Source: Amorphophallus konjac (Eukaryota > Streptophyta > Magnoliopsida > Alismatales > Araceae). Taken from it: a DNA stretch of 64,000 nt. A program made the position numbers and the translations under genes. The number at the start of each line of letters is the position of its first letter. The first letter of the stretch is position 1. Below the pieces are notes generated by a model. That model ran no database searches. It was not told the DNA's origin and saw nothing but the letters and a program-made list of their open reading frames with translations. The DNA is taken from the NCBI GenBank assembly GCA_022559845.1, contig CM040126.1:44262458-44326457 (forward strand), in the 5' to 3' direction. Shown one piece after another: positions 21,171 to 33,500 of this stretch.

Positions 21171-23061
21171 AAGATTCTCTTTCACCCTGAAGCCTCGGGA
21201 CGCCTCGTCAAATGGGCCATCATGCTCGAGGCCTACGATATTTCGTATCACCCTCGCTCGGCTATTAAAGGATAAGCTCTTGCAGACTTCATCGCTGAGA
21301 GCACGGTCCCAATTGAGGAAGCACTTCCACCAGCGACTGGGCCTACCTGGGATCTGTTCGTCGACGGATCCTCCAATTCGACAGGAAGTGGCGCCGACAT
21401 TCTCCTCAAGTCCCCCGAAGGAGCGGCGCTGCGGTACGCCATGAAGTTCAACTTCCAGGCGTCCAACAATGCCTCCGAGTATGAAGCCGTTATCTCGGGA
21501 GCCAGGATGGCTTGAAGACTGGGGGCCGAACGAGTCAGGATCCACATTGACTCCCAATTGGTCGCTAACCAAGTCAAAGGTGAATACGAAGCTCGAGAAG
21601 GACAAATGGTCAAGTACCTCCAGGCGGTCAAGAGGATGGCCCAACTCTTCGAGAGCTTTGAGGTAGTCCGAATAACTCGAGAGGAAAACTCCCGAGCGGA
21701 CGCCCTCTCTTGACTGGCCTCCTCGCCCGACCCCACAAGTACACGATCGGTCCTCCTCGAAGAGCTCGGGCAACCGAGCATCGAATCTGAGCTTATGACT
21801 ATTGACCCAGCACCCTCAAGCGACTGGCGGACCCCCTACATGTCCTAGCTCCGGGATTCTCAAGAGCACACCGACCCTCGGGAGGCTCCGAAGCTCAAGT
21901 ACCAAGCTCGACGTTTCGTCATGCTAGATGGTGCCTTGTACCAAAGATCTTTCTCCGGTCCCCTCCTCATGTGCATCAGCACCGACTAAGCCAGTTGAGC
22001 GATTCAGGAAGTTCACGAAGGCATCTACGGAGCGCACCAAGGGGGAAGATCACTCGCCAGGATCCTGCTACGGCAAGGTTACTGGTGGCCCACTCTCCAG
22101 CGCGACTGCTCGACCTATGTGCAGAAGTGCGATCGATGCCAGAGCTTCGACCACCTGATTCATCAGCCCGCTACGGAGCTTATCACCCTTGCCAAGCCAT
22201 ACCCTTTCGCTCGGTGGGGGATCGACATCTTGGGTCTGTTCCCTACGGCTCAAGCTCAGAAGAAGTTCATCATCATCGCCATCGACTATTTCACCAAATG
22301 GATATAGGCCGAAGCCACCACCAGGATCACCGAATCAGTCGTATGGAGTTTTGTTTGGAAGTCGATCATCTGTCGCTATGGTGTCTCCCGAGTGATCATG
22401 AGCGATAACGGTCGGCAGTTTGATTCTCATTATTTCAGAGACAGATGTGCCGACCGAAATATTCGCAACCACTTCACTTCGGTAGCCCACCCTCAGGCTA
22501 ACGGACTGGCCGAGAATGCCAGTAAGACTATCTTAAAAGGCATTAAAACTAGGCTCGGCAAAGCTGGGGGAAGCTGGCTCGAGGAATTACCAAGTGTACT
22601 ATGGTTGCATCGAACTACTCTGTGAACGGCTATTGGTGAAACACCTTTTCAGCTAGCGTATGGCGCAGAAGCCGTAATTCCGTTGGAGGTCAGCAATCCC
22701 TCTCTCCGAGTCGTCCACTTCGAGCCTAAGGTAAACGAGCAGAAATTGCGAGAGAACCTCGACTTAGCAGATGAGATCCGAGAGAATGCAAGGATTCGAG
22801 CAACGGAATACCAACGATGCATCACTCGATACTACAACAGCAGAGTCCGAGATAGACCCTTCCAGCCAGGAGACTTCGTCCTGAGGAAGGCCGAAGTGTC
22901 TCGACCACTAGAGGCGGCGAGGAAGCTGGCCCCTACCTGGGAAGGTCCCTATCGAGTGGTCGAGAAGCTCGGGAAAGGAGCATACCGATTGTTCCACCAT
23001 GGAAGGACCACCCGTCCCTCGGACGTGGAACGCAAAAAATCTTCGCAAGTTCTACTTTTGA
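21171..23061 (+). pseudogene. Second RNase H and integrase
   Basis: A second RNase H of the archaeal-like type (RVT_3) starts at about 21354 with DLFVDGSSNSTGSGA and continues through NNASEYEAVISG, IHIDSQLVANQVKGEYEA and EENSRADALS. The integrase follows, with an HEGIYGAH / CDRC zinc-binding region (about 22010-22138), catalytic Asp in WGIDILG, Asp in VIMSDNGRQFDS and Glu in ANGLAENASKTIL, then the ETPFQLAYGAEAV and EGPYRVVEKLGKGAY tail. Stops at 21265, 21513, 21711, 22305 and 22623, and a frame change near 23030, inactivate it. Paired RNase H domains place the element in the Tat lineage. Confidence 0.85.
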
Positions 23062-24144
23062 ACACTTGGCAAGCATACACATGTAAGCAAAATAGCATAA
23101 TCACCATTCTTCTCTTCTTATTAAACTTTGATGTACATCACGAAGGCCGTAGCCGATATAGTATACATGTACAAAAAATTACATCCCCTCGTACTATAAC
23201 GCGAGCAGAACACTCGGCCGACCCAGTAGGTGCTCCCACGTCCAGCCACAAACTCTGCCTCGTGTAGAAACTGGCTCGGATAAGGGATCGCCGGCTTCGT
23301 TGGTTTGAGAAAGCTAGAAGGAAAAAGGAAAAGCGGGGAAACAACAAGAAGAAGAGAGGAAGGAATACAAGTGAAGGCCTCCTCTCTGCCAACTCTTTGG
23401 AAGGCAGAGAGTGCAGGCACCCTCCGAAGAGTGAAAGGGGAGGGAGAAAAAGAAAACGGCAGAGATGGACGAGGAGGTAGGGGAAGGCTCGGAAAGGAGG
23501 GAGCTTAATTGGCTCTCCCCTCCCCTCAGAATGACGTTGGTAGGTCAGGAGGAGGAGGGCGGTGCGACGAACCCTCTTCCCGAGTGACCTCCGACCGACG
23601 AACCCTCTTCCAAAGCGAAACAACAGGAGCTTCCCTCCTATCGCCATATGCATCATCATCTTCTGAAACGCCTTCCATGCCCCGCCAAGACTAACAGCAC
23701 AACGCTTCACGAAGAGAAAAACCGCTAGGACGGCCTTAAGCAATGAAAGGAAAAGGAGACGCCCCTCGACCTTTTATAGGCCGAAGGGGAAGCTAATCGC
23801 TTTAAATGACTCTCCCCAAAACACGCTACCAAGGCTTTCCATGGGTTGGTTACCTCATTTCCCGATATTTACCCAGCGGGATGCGCGAAGCGACAAGTCA
23901 TTAAGGGCGGTATGAAAAAATGGAAAGGTGCCAACACCATGTCAGTTATTTGACAGATCGGCACGCGCAAGATCTGCAGGAAATCGGCGCCTTCTTCAAA
24001 AACTGCGGATATGGCAATTAAATCACATCAAAAGTGGTAAGAAATAGTCAATTCAGCATTCAATACTGCCGCTATTATAGTTTCCAAAAAGCACCTTACT
24101 CGGCTATATATGAAAAAGAAAGGAAAAAGAAAAGAGCTATTACA
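23062..24144. other. Region between pol and the antisense ORF
   Basis: About 1.1 kb without a recognisable gene on either strand. A purine-rich stretch (23290-23510) and a minus-strand open frame at 23138-23743, whose translation is low-complexity and unrecognised, are present. In Tat elements this is a non-coding spacer carrying the 3' ends of the sense and antisense transcripts. Confidence 0.45.
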
Positions 24145-26505
24145 TCAGGCCTTGGGCCCATCTCCAAGCTCGGCAGACAAGGCTTCTTCGACACCAGACG
24201 ATCTGCCCCCAACGTTCTCGGCGACGGCCGGCCCAGACACTGACCCTACCTGTGTGGGAACTATCTCGGCCGTGTGCCCTCCCGAGGATGCTGGAGTTGG
24301 CGGTTGCTCGGACGAGGCCGAACTCACCTCTTCACTCGACGTGTAGTGGGAAGAGTCAGTGGAGCCCCACTCCGAGTCATAGCGCTGAACGGAAGGAAAA
24401 ACAAGCGTAGACGACTGGGCCTCTGCCTCTAGGACGGCCCGATCGTAGCCTTGGGAGAAGCCCTTTCGAAGTCCCCGTCGATAGCCTGACTCGTAGTAAG
24501 GAAAGGCCGCCTGCTGCAAAGCTTCTTGGTAAGCCTCTGAGCACTTATGTTGCTCGAGCGCTTCCTTCCCAGCCAGCTCCGCCTTCCTCTCAAGCTCAGC
24601 TATCCACTGCTCGGACTCAGACAGCCTTCTCTCGGTCTCGGATAGCCTTCGCTCGGCCTCAGTCCGTGAATCCTCGACCGCCCGAACTCGATCCTTGAGC
24701 CCCTCTCGCTCGGCCCTCCATTGGTCATCTCGCTCAACCTAGTTTCTGTGCTCTGACTCCAAGAGCTCACTCTTCTAGTCGACCATGCGATGAGCCTAGG
24801 CCAGCTGCTCTACCAAAGACCGAGACTCCTCTTGGCTCGACTGCGCCCTCGCTCGGAGCGGGGCCATCTCCCGGTGAAGGTCCCCAAGATCGAGGGTCAA
24901 ACGTTCGACCTTCCGATCAAGCGCACCGCGGGTCCACGAGAGAGTCTCCCGCTCGGACTCCACCCGAGCGTACGCATCCACAGCTTCAACCCCTAGCTGG
25001 GCCAAAATCAGCCCTCCCTCCATAATCTACTCAAACAGCGAAGAGGGGGGACCTTTCCGGACTTTTTCCCGCAAGTCTCGAGAAGCTAAGGAATGGCACG
25101 CCCGGTACAGAGGAGCCCGGACACTGAAGGTGCTGGTAGAAGGAGGGGAAGCTCTCACCGGAGCGGCCGGGATTGGGGCATCTCTCCCTGGCAACCCTGT
25201 CTCGGGGGCCTCATCAGTCGGCTCGACGTGAGCACCCCCACCTGGTACCTACCCAGTTTCGATCGACTGTGATCGAGTCGCCTCCTCCTGCGACCCTCCA
25301 CCCTCGACCTGCTGAGGACGGACCCCCTCATCTGGCGGCCCCTCCGCTACGCTCGGCGCCTCAACATCGGCGGTTATTCCTCCTTCATCGGCCCCCTCTT
25401 GTTCAGTAGAGGGGAGAGCCAACAGGGAATCTCCTCCAGACGCACGGATGACCTCCTCCTTCCTCGCCCGTTTCTTCTCAACAGACTAAGCCTGCATTGA
25501 AGACCGCAACAACTTGGCCATGGGATCCTTGCGCTTGACCCCCTCGGCGCTCTAAAATGTCATCCTGAGCCACCCGCTTGCCCTTGTCCTGGGCGCGGGA
25601 CGAGCCCTCTGAAGCTTCAAGATCGTCAGGAGCTGGTGCCTCCTCCAAATCGATGATCTCCAACTCGGCCAATGGTGCCTCCTCCTCAATCGCACGCCTC
25701 GTGTCTGAATCACAGAAAGCGGACTAAGAGAAGGAAGATCCCAGCTCCGCAAGAAGGAAAACCAAGTTCCCAAACTCCTTACCTGTCGGCAACATCACTC
25801 GAGTAAGGTAGCCCTCAATGTTGGAAGAAGTCACCAAATCAGTAGTCTCCTGGCGATTCTGCTGAAGGATAGCAGCCTCCTCTTCCACCTCCGGAGAGAA
25901 CACGGTCTGCTTCGGAGGAATGTTCGGGTGAAAATTGGGCACCGTCGGGAAATTCCAGACTACGCCAACTGCCGACGGGCCCACCCAGAAATATTGGGTC
26001 TTCCACCCTTTCTGAGAAGAATCCTTCCCAGAGAGGGACACACAACTCCTTCCTCGCCTCGCCTGAATATAGAAGAAGCCTCTCCCCGCATGAGCATGCT
26101 CCTTCAACTCAAAGAAGTAATGGAAAAGATCCTGCGAGGCACGCACCCCACACTGGCCGCAAAGGAAAATGAAAGAGAAGATGAAGGTATAAGAGTTGGA
26201 GACCAGCTGGACAGGAGCCAGCCGGTAGAACCGAAGTAACCCGGCAACAAAGGGATGAAGGGGTAGATGAAAGCCACACTTCCAAGCCAGGAGAAAGGAG
26301 TAAAAGAGGCCAGAACGAGTGGACAGGCTAGACTCATGAGGCTCAGGTGCCAGGAACTAGAACCGCCAAGGCAGCCTATAGCGACTATCCAGCCGCATCA
26401 CCTCCGCCTCCCCCAGCTCGCTGCAGAGCGGCTCCGGCAGCTCAAGAAAACTCTGGGGGTCCGTTCTCTCTGCCGCCCCTCAGCCTCAGAATGATGGTCC
26501 GCCAT
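24145..26505 (-). pseudogene. Antisense ORF with Transposase_28-type (putative gypsy type) domain
   Basis: From a minus-strand ATG at 26505 the translation, after a frame break, shows the PF04195-type plan: LAWKCGFHLPLHPFVAGLLRF, LAPVQLVSNSYTFIFSFIFLC, ASQDLFHYFFELKEHAHAG, FFYIQARRG, then KGWKTQYFWVG and WNFPTVPN (about 26320-25930). The middle is acidic and low-complexity. The C-terminal part (25023-24520) is a Glu/Arg-rich coiled coil and the end (24519-24145) has an ESGYRRGLRKGFSQGYDRA helix. Stops and shifts break it. Such ORFs lie antisense between pol and the 3' LTR in many Tat elements; their role is not known. Confidence 0.75.
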
Positions 26506-26924
26506 GACACAGAGAGAAGAAGAAGGAGAAAACTCTAAACTAGAGAACTTCGGAGAAGAAAAGGAGCTTACGAATCACCGCCTCAGGAAGCTCTTCTAGC
26601 TCCGACGGCTACAACAATTCTCCGCTCTTCTAGAACTACTGTCACAGCGCGGGAGCCTCCCTCAGATATAACCACAAAGAGAGGCAAAACCCTAAAAACT
26701 CGGAGATAAAGGGACGCAAAAAGCGCAATGCCTAAAAACCCTGACGGGAGGCGACACGGCATCTAATCTCCCGAGGAGGGGCCTTCTCTTACTCATCATA
26801 ACGGGCGTATTTTCAAGGTTAGCTGCGTCACGTGGCCCCTACCAGAGAGATATCTTTACCCAACCAGTGCCACAGACAGTCCAGCCCAATTGCTACTCGT
26901 TCGAGCCTAATCTTGGCTCGGGAG
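26506..26924. other. Spacer upstream of the antisense ORF
   Basis: Non-coding sequence between the antisense start and the polypurine tract. Any promoter for the antisense gene should be here or in the 3' LTR. No clear TATA box seen. Confidence 0.35.
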
Positions 26925-26939
26925 CAGGAGGGGGACAAG
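26925..26939 (+). promoter_or_regulatory. Polypurine tract of the Tat-type element
   Basis: The purine-rich run CAGGAGGGGGACAAG ends directly at the LTR start TGGAG (26940). It fixes the LTR border and would prime plus-strand DNA. Confidence 0.8.
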
Positions 26940-27564
26940 TGGAGAGGGGAAATATCACCGTCCGTACGGAGAGGCCAAACGAGGTCCAAACTGGACCGAG
27001 CAAGGCTCAACTCCTTAAAGTGGCAGCCCCCGGGCCCACTTATTATGAAGCCCAAAAATTCACTCGGTACAAGTGCTTCCTAGGTGGCCTTCGGGTTGGG
27101 AAGTCCGAGCATCAGTCAATCAGGAAAGCTCCCTTGGAGCCCCCTATTCCTTGTCCCGACCTAGCACTTATCACTCGGGAGACCACTCCTGAACAAGTGC
27201 CATTCGCTCGGGCTCACTGATGGAAGCTTAATGATTCGACCGTTGCAAATCCTTTAATGGTAGGAAGCTCAAGGGGACAAGGGAAACCAACAGTCCACGC
27301 GCCGTAAGGAGCCCGCATGAAGGACGTAACCCCCCTGGAACCCCTCCGTTTACGGGGATCAATTCGCACAACCGGCCACTATTTAAACAGGACATGCCCT
27401 ACTATGACGAGAGAGCTTAAGTAAGCTTAAGCACGCCTAAGTAAGCTTGAGCAGGAACCACTTCACCTTTTGGTGGAGAGGAATCTCGCGCTCCCACTTT
27501 CCTCCCAACTCTCCTCTTCGCATCTGTGCTCTACTACATGTGCTGACTTAAGCATCGGAGGGTC
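26940..27564 (+). repeat. 3' LTR of the Tat-type element, truncated by insertion
   Basis: It matches 16834-17460 with scattered substitutions, up to AAGCATCGGAGGGTC; the 5' LTR goes on with TTCCCCGGG but here the LARD-like element begins (TGTGGATGC). The missing 117 or so bases should lie beyond the window. GGGTC (27560-27564) is the expected target-site copy. Confidence 0.9.
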
Positions 27565-27922
27565 TGTGGATGCACTTTTTATTTAAATCGTGGTTTATTT
27601 GTTTATTGGTTTATTAAGTGCGTGGGCGTGCCAGTCACAGAGTGACGATTTATTCGGGCTTCGTGGGAGCCCGGGGTGGGCTCGATCTGCCTGGTCAGAC
27701 GATTGTGTGGTTCATGTCAGGACCAAAATCCGTCGTGCCATAAAGGTCATGGCGTAAATTACATCCCCTCAGAGAGGGGAACACCCTTGATTAGTCGTCG
27801 AGAATCAGGGCCTCGTGGCCAGAAAATTAATTGCATAAAAATATATTAAGAAATATTGAAGTCCTTGTACGAGGGCGTGAAGAAAGTATTTAAGCTCATG
27901 TCGGTCATGTGTTGACCATTTA

Positions 27923-28001
27923 ATGTTTGGACGAATGTTCGACTCGAGAAAAGCGCAATCGTCATGGGAAAACCAGAGCATATGTATGTCAAGATGTGAC
28001 A
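27923..28001 (+). repeat. Two-hairpin cassette in the LTR of LARD copy 1
   Basis: The first stem is weakened (TTGGAC-GAAT-GTTCGA, pairing with wobbles). The second is TGTCA-AGATG-TGACA at 27987-28001, perfectly paired although both arms differ from the TGCCA/TGGCA found at the same place in copy 2. Confidence 0.65.
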
Positions 28002-29399
28002 AATTTATTGTTCGGAGGAATGAGAAATATTCAGTTAAATCCTAGTTAAAGGGGTCAGAAACCAACAAGTTTGTCAGCCCGGTGCAAGATCAAGCCGCGA
28101 CCATACTGCGGTGGGCCCCCCACGGTAGAAGTCAGGCTTGCGTGGGCATCGTCAATATTTCCGGTGCCAAGGAGCAACGGGAGGATGTCCAGGGATTAGA
28201 TCCCGAAACCAATATGTGTTCAAAGGGAGCAGGCTATAGGCCGAGGATGTGGGTCAGACAATGACCATAATCGGGACAGACCCGAGGTCTAAGCGTGACC
28301 CATGAGGGCCTTAATTATATTCCCATGCGTAGGGTCTAGGGATGACGAGAGCGGTACCGTTCTAATCATTTTTTCTGTTATTATTATTCACTGTTGTTAT
28401 TATTCATTTATCATCTTCTTTATGTTTATTGATTCTCCCCCTTTTGGCTTATGTGTTGTGTCTCTTTTTCTTCATTTATCCTATTATTATTCCATTTATT
28501 ATTATTATTATTATTTATCTTTATTATTATTATGCTTCTTCCCCTTTTTTCCCTTTTTTACTATTGCATTTTGAGTGTACCGGGGAGAGTGGGGCTAGAG
28601 GGTGTACCGGCTGGGGGAGGCAGGCGTGCCGGGCAGGAGGGGAGGTAGGCGTGCCGGATAAGGCAGGCTAAAGGCGTGCCGGGTGAAGCTTGGGCCGGTG
28701 TGCCAGACAAGGATTGATCCGGGGATGGGTGTATCGGGCCGAGGCTTGTACGGGGGGAATAGATTGGTTCAACGGTTGGCGCAGTTGTGGCTGGGTCAGG
28801 GAAGGTTCCTCTATTCATGAAATACACGTGAGAGGTTTTCTTTTATTCATGAAATACATGCATGTAACTTTGATTTGGTTTTCTTTTATTCATTTAGATC
28901 ATGTTCGTGATTATGTTCGACAATCCGAATGCATGTTTAATGCGTGCAAGAGGTTGGGTTCAACAATCCACACATGGGTTCAAGCAAATGCAAGAGGGGA
29001 ATTGAGTTCGGGAATCGACCCCGGGTACGAGGCGGAGGTCAGAACTCACGCATAGGGAAGGTTTTCGACCGGACGTAATCTGATCTTTCACACGTCGCCA
29101 TTTCATATATATACCACGAGGCCATGACATGCAAGCACGCGTGGAATGCAATAGTACAAGGGTATGCAGGAGAGATGCAATCTTCTTTATTCATGCGATG
29201 CACATGAGAAATGTTAGTTAAGTCTCTTCTTCATTATGCAATTAATGATTATGTTCATGTTTGTCGATTCCTCACAGCGGTGTTCAAGTGCAGTCCTCTT
29301 CGCGCCTTTCATAGTTCTCCCGACTCATGGGAGCATCTCGTTGTTATTTCTTTTATTTGTTAGTTGCTTCCTTTTGTCTTTTAATTGGTTCATTGATTC

Positions 29400-29560
29400 T
29401 AACGAAAATTCGGCAGCACCTCCCCTTGACCCGGATGACAAGGGGAGTAAAGGGGAACGCGCCCACAAGGAGTGGCAGAACCCGACAATTCGAGATGGGT
29501 GCCAAGGGCAGCAACACCTTTGACAAAACTTCGGAAAGACCGGGAAAACAAACAATTGGG
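29400..29560. repeat. Conserved LTR island
   Basis: About 150 bases with CTCCCCTTGACCCGG, GGGAACGCGCCCACA and GGCAGCAACACCTTT are much better conserved with copy 2 (40355-40500, 53235-53380) than the sequence around them. Indels change the frame, so the conservation is not of a protein. Confidence 0.55.
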
Positions 29561-31644
29561 GGACACTTCTAAAACTGGCTGGGGGTGCATCAGGTAAAAA
29601 GGGGTGACTGGTGTGCCGGATGGAAGGGCTCAGGGAGGTGTGCCGGGCTAGCTGGCACAAGAGTGTGCTGGGCTGGCCGAACAAGAAGTGTGCCGGGCAA
29701 GGGTGGCCAGGCAGGATTCGGGGCTACACTGGCCTGACCAGTCTAAGGGTGTGCCGGGCTGGCCGGGTGAAGGAGTGTACTGGGCTGGAGAGTGCACCGG
29801 ACAAGGGGGGAGTTGGAATGTACCAGCCTGGCAGGGCCTGGGGATGCACCGGGCTGGCTGGCACGGGGGTGTGCCGGGCTAGTTGATCAGAGGGCGTGCC
29901 GGGCATGGGTGGTCAGGCAGTGCGCCTGGCTAGAAGAGAAAAGAGTGCTTCGGGTAGGGGCTAACTTAGGGGATGATGGTGAAGGAGAAAATGAACCAGG
30001 GACATTGGGTCGACCAGGCTAAGGAAAACGTCAATCAGGAGGGAGAGCGGGTTGCAAGGGTATTGAAGAAAAGGTGTTGGGCTTGCAGGGCTCAAGGAAG
30101 AGGAAGGGGAGCTCCCCTTGGGAAAAAGAGCAGATTTGTGGTTAAACCCTACCAGGAAGCCACGAGAAGAGAGGACCCAGCACAAGGATGCTCTGGTAGC
30201 AGGCCCCTCGGAGCGGCATTACACCAAGGCGCTGCCCATTGGGCTAGACAGGTCGGCACCATGAGAAGAAACCGTCGTAAGAGGCAAAACCACCGAAGAA
30301 AGGGGAAGAGATAAACACCCGAAAACGTCACAAATGAAATGAGCTAGGGGAGTGGCAGGGAACCCAAGAGGGAAACATCTTTATTCGTGAAAGAAGGTGA
30401 CCATGGACGGCCACGAAGATTACAATGCCCATGCGGGCTATGTTGCAGACAAAGGGGGGAAAGGGGGACGGAGCACTAGCTCCTTGTCTCTCTTCTTCTC
30501 TTCTCTCTCCTTCCTTCTTCTTCTTCTCTTCTCACAGGCGATGGTCAACGGGGCAGCGCTCTCTCTTTCCCTCTTCTTCTCTTCTCCTTTTCTTCTCTTC
30601 ACTCGGGCGACAGTGGGTGATGCACCAGGGGGAGCCCCAGCCTCTTTTTTTTCTTCTCTTCTTCTTCTTATCTTTTCTACGTAGGAGCCCTCCCTCTTTT
30701 CTTTTGGTCTCTTCCTTTTTTCACATGGAGAGGAGGGGCTTTTATATCCTTAGCGGTGGGAGCGTCTGATGTCGACGTGAATTAAATGGGAGTTAACCTT
30801 CCCTCGTTCTCTGCTGCAGAGCGTAGCCAACGTGACTTCATGAGGGAACGACACCTCAGCCAGCCCCACCCGATCCCCATTGCGCGCCAAGGATCGTAGG
30901 TCATGGCGTGAGATCTTGTTTGCCGGCTGCACCGGGCAAAGAAGAGGTCAAAGTGTGCCGCTGGAAGGCTGGAAAGCTGTGCCGCTAGAAGGCTGTAAAA
31001 CCTGTGCCGCTGGAGGGCTGGCAAGCCGTGCCGCTGGAGAGTTCAGCAGGTGTGCCGCGGAAGAGCTTTGAAGGCGTGCCGCTGAAGGGAAACCTGGGTG
31101 TGCTGCTAGGAGGCCTGCAGGTGCACCGGGGAAGGCCCGCTAGAGCGCACCGGTAGAAGAGGTGGCAGGGTGCGCCGGTCAAGGCCCATTCATGGCGTGC
31201 TTGGTGGAGACCACCTGGGGGTGTGCCGGTGGACGGCCACATGTAGTGTGCCGCTGGAAGGGGTTGCAGGCGTGCCACTGGAGGGGCATGTAGGGGTGTG
31301 CCGCCAGGGGTTGGCCCGGTGTGCCGACGAAGGCACCCGGGGGTGTGCCGCTGAAAGCGTTGAGGGGGGGTATGCCGCTGAGAGGCTTGCAGGCGTGCCG
31401 CTGAAGGGGGCACAGAGAGTGTGCCGGCCTGGGGGGGTAGCGGAGCGTACCGTCGAAGGCACTTGGGGGTGTGCCGCTAGAGGGGCATTGGAGTGTGCCG
31501 CTGGAGGCATCAAAGTGGTGCCGCTGGAGGGCCCTGAGGGTGTGCCGCTGAAGGGCCCTGAGGGTGTGCCGCTGAAGGGCCCTGAGGGTGTACCGTTGGA
31601 TGGCAGGCTCCGGGTGTTGAGGTTGTGCCGGGCAGAGCCAACAG

Positions 31645-31649
31645 GGGGT
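31645..31649. repeat. Target-site duplication GGGGT, left copy
   Basis: GGGGT directly before TGTTGTGCCCC; the same five bases follow the other LTR at 61118-61122. It fixes the limits of the Gag-only element. Confidence 0.9.
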
Positions 31650-31889
31650 TGTTGTGCCCCTTAGGCACAAGCATGTGCTATGTTGCTTTGATGATAGCAA
31701 TGCTATTTGGTTTTGATGATAGCAAGACAGTGAGTGCTTTTGAGTGCATTTGATATTGTGTTTTGATGATAGCAATATGAATGCATATGACTGTGACTGA
31801 TATATTATCTAGAGAATGCATGTGTATGATTGATATATTGTTTGTGCTTGACTTCTGTTCTATGCATTGCATTGCATCATTTGCATTCA

Positions 31890-33500
31890 AGCCTTGAAGT
31901 CTGTACATCATGTTCATTCAGTTCACTTCAAGTCTGTCAGCTGTGTGCATTGGATTCCAAGTCTATACAGCCTCTGTGTGTTCTTTACATTCCATTCACT
32001 GCTGTTTCCATTTCTCATATGTCATGGGTCGACACATCCTCTGATGGGTCGACTCCTTCAGCAGTCATGCTAAGTCTGTACATCCGATTGCCTTTACTTT
32101 GGTCAAGTCTGTACAGCCAGGGAGACTGTTAAGTCTATACATTCCTTCACGGTAGCTGGCACGAGGTGAAGTTTGTACAATGGTCTTAACTTTCCAAGTC
32201 TGTACATTGGCCTCCATGCCTCAAGTCTCTACATCGGATTGTTTGGCCAAGTCTGTACAGCCAATGCCTTCATTGATTCCAAGTCTGGACACTGGTCTTC
32301 AGGCGTTCCAAGTATGCACATTGATTCAGGCTCTCCAAGTCTATACAATGAAGTCTGAACATTGCATTTGCATTCACAATGTCTTCACACCTGAAGTCTA
32401 TACATTGTGTCGTTCACATCTGCAAGTCTAGACATTGGAAAGTCTATACAGACTTCAGCGTCTCATTTAGCGTCTAAGGCAAAGTCTACACGTTGCTACA
32501 GTAACGCAAGTCTATACATTGTCTTAGGCTAAGTGTGTACAGCCTATGTCTCATGCAGCGTCAACACTGTGAGCATTCTCAAGTCTGCAGCGTCAACGCT
32601 GTGAGTGTGTACATCGCATTCACGTTTCACAAAGTCTATACATTATGCATGTTTGAGTTGAAGTCTATACAGAGTCTGTTTTCATTTGAAGTCTGTACAT
32701 CAAGTCTTCACATTCTAAGTCTGTACAGCCGTTGGGTTTGGACTCAGAGTCTGTACACTCGATTCGCCTTTGAATTGGTCAAGTGTGTACACTCCTTCAC
32801 TGTAGCTTTCACGTATCCAAAGTCTACACATCGTGAAAGTCTATACATTCTTCACTGACTTTCGTTCAAGGCAAAGTCTATACATTGGGGTCTTTCCCTA
32901 CGTTTCATAAGTGAAGTCTGTACATCCGTTTCTGAAGCCTGAAGTCTATACACTCCAGCCTATTCCTACGATCAAGGCTTCAGCTACACTCTAAGTCTGT
33001 ACATTGGCTTCACTTCATCAAGTCTATACACTGACTCGATTCATGTCGCTAAAGTCTGTACATCCACAGTGAAATCCAAACTCTATACATTGGTCTTCAC
33101 ATTGAAAGCTTATACATTACTGGATGATCAAGTCTGTACATCCACAGTGGAAATTCGAAGTCTGTACACTGCTTGAGCCTCAACAAGTCTGTACATCACC
33201 TTAAGCGCTTCAAGTCTATTCATTGGCTCAAGCTTCCAAGTCTGTACACTGGTTCAAAGTCTACACAACGCCTCTTTGATTCTAAGTCTTTACATTCATT
33301 TTAAGGCAAAGTCTGTACATTGCCTTTGTGCTTCAAAGCCTGTCGATTGAAGAGTCTGCACATTGGTTGTTCACACGTTCCTGCAGTCTGAAGTCTCTAC
33401 ATTGCTTTCGCCTATTTTTTTATCTAAGTATCATAAAGTCTGTACGTTGCTTTAGCCTTTACCTTCACAGCAAAGTCTATACAATGCAATGCATAAACTT
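31890..33500. repeat. Array of AAGTCTRTACA motifs in the 5' LTR
   Basis: Several dozen copies of an 11-base motif, with TACA followed by TT, TC, GC or CT, occur mostly 20-45 bases apart in one orientation. The sequence between the motifs is not repeated, unlike in an ordinary tandem repeat. The same array is at about 57960-59570 in the 3' LTR. Confidence 0.8.

Larger units (their letters stand above)
16834..27564 (+). mobile_element. Tat-type Ty3/gypsy retrotransposon with antisense ORF
   Basis: The order is 5' LTR (16834-17577), primer-binding site, gag, protease, RT, RNase H, second RNase H, integrase, then an antisense ORF, a polypurine tract and the 3' LTR start (26940). Two RNase H domains and an antisense ORF between pol and the 3' LTR are hallmarks of the Tat lineage. 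It is inserted in the CACTA element, and its 3' LTR is itself interrupted at 27565 by the LARD-like element. The two LTRs show several substitutions in the first 150 bases, so it is older than the elements nested in it. Confidence 0.9.
27565..31649 (+). repeat. 5' LTR of LARD copy 1, first part
   Basis: The first 1 kb resembles copy 2's LTR but holds one hairpin cassette instead of four. Then come an AT-rich run (28330-28560), a GTGCCGG minisatellite (28575-28760), a stretch with no counterpart in copy 2 (about 28790-29330), a conserved island (29400-29560), more minisatellite (29590-29950), a pyrimidine-rich tract (30480-30720) and a TGCCGCTGGA-type minisatellite (30920-31649) into which the Gag-only element inserted. 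Open frames in these tracts are low-complexity and not genes. Confidence 0.8.

Noticed and set aside
23138..23743. 201-codon minus-strand frame between pol and the antisense ORF
   Set aside because: Hydrophobic, Leu/Phe-rich translation of a purine/pyrimidine-biased spacer, with no recognised domain; probably chance.
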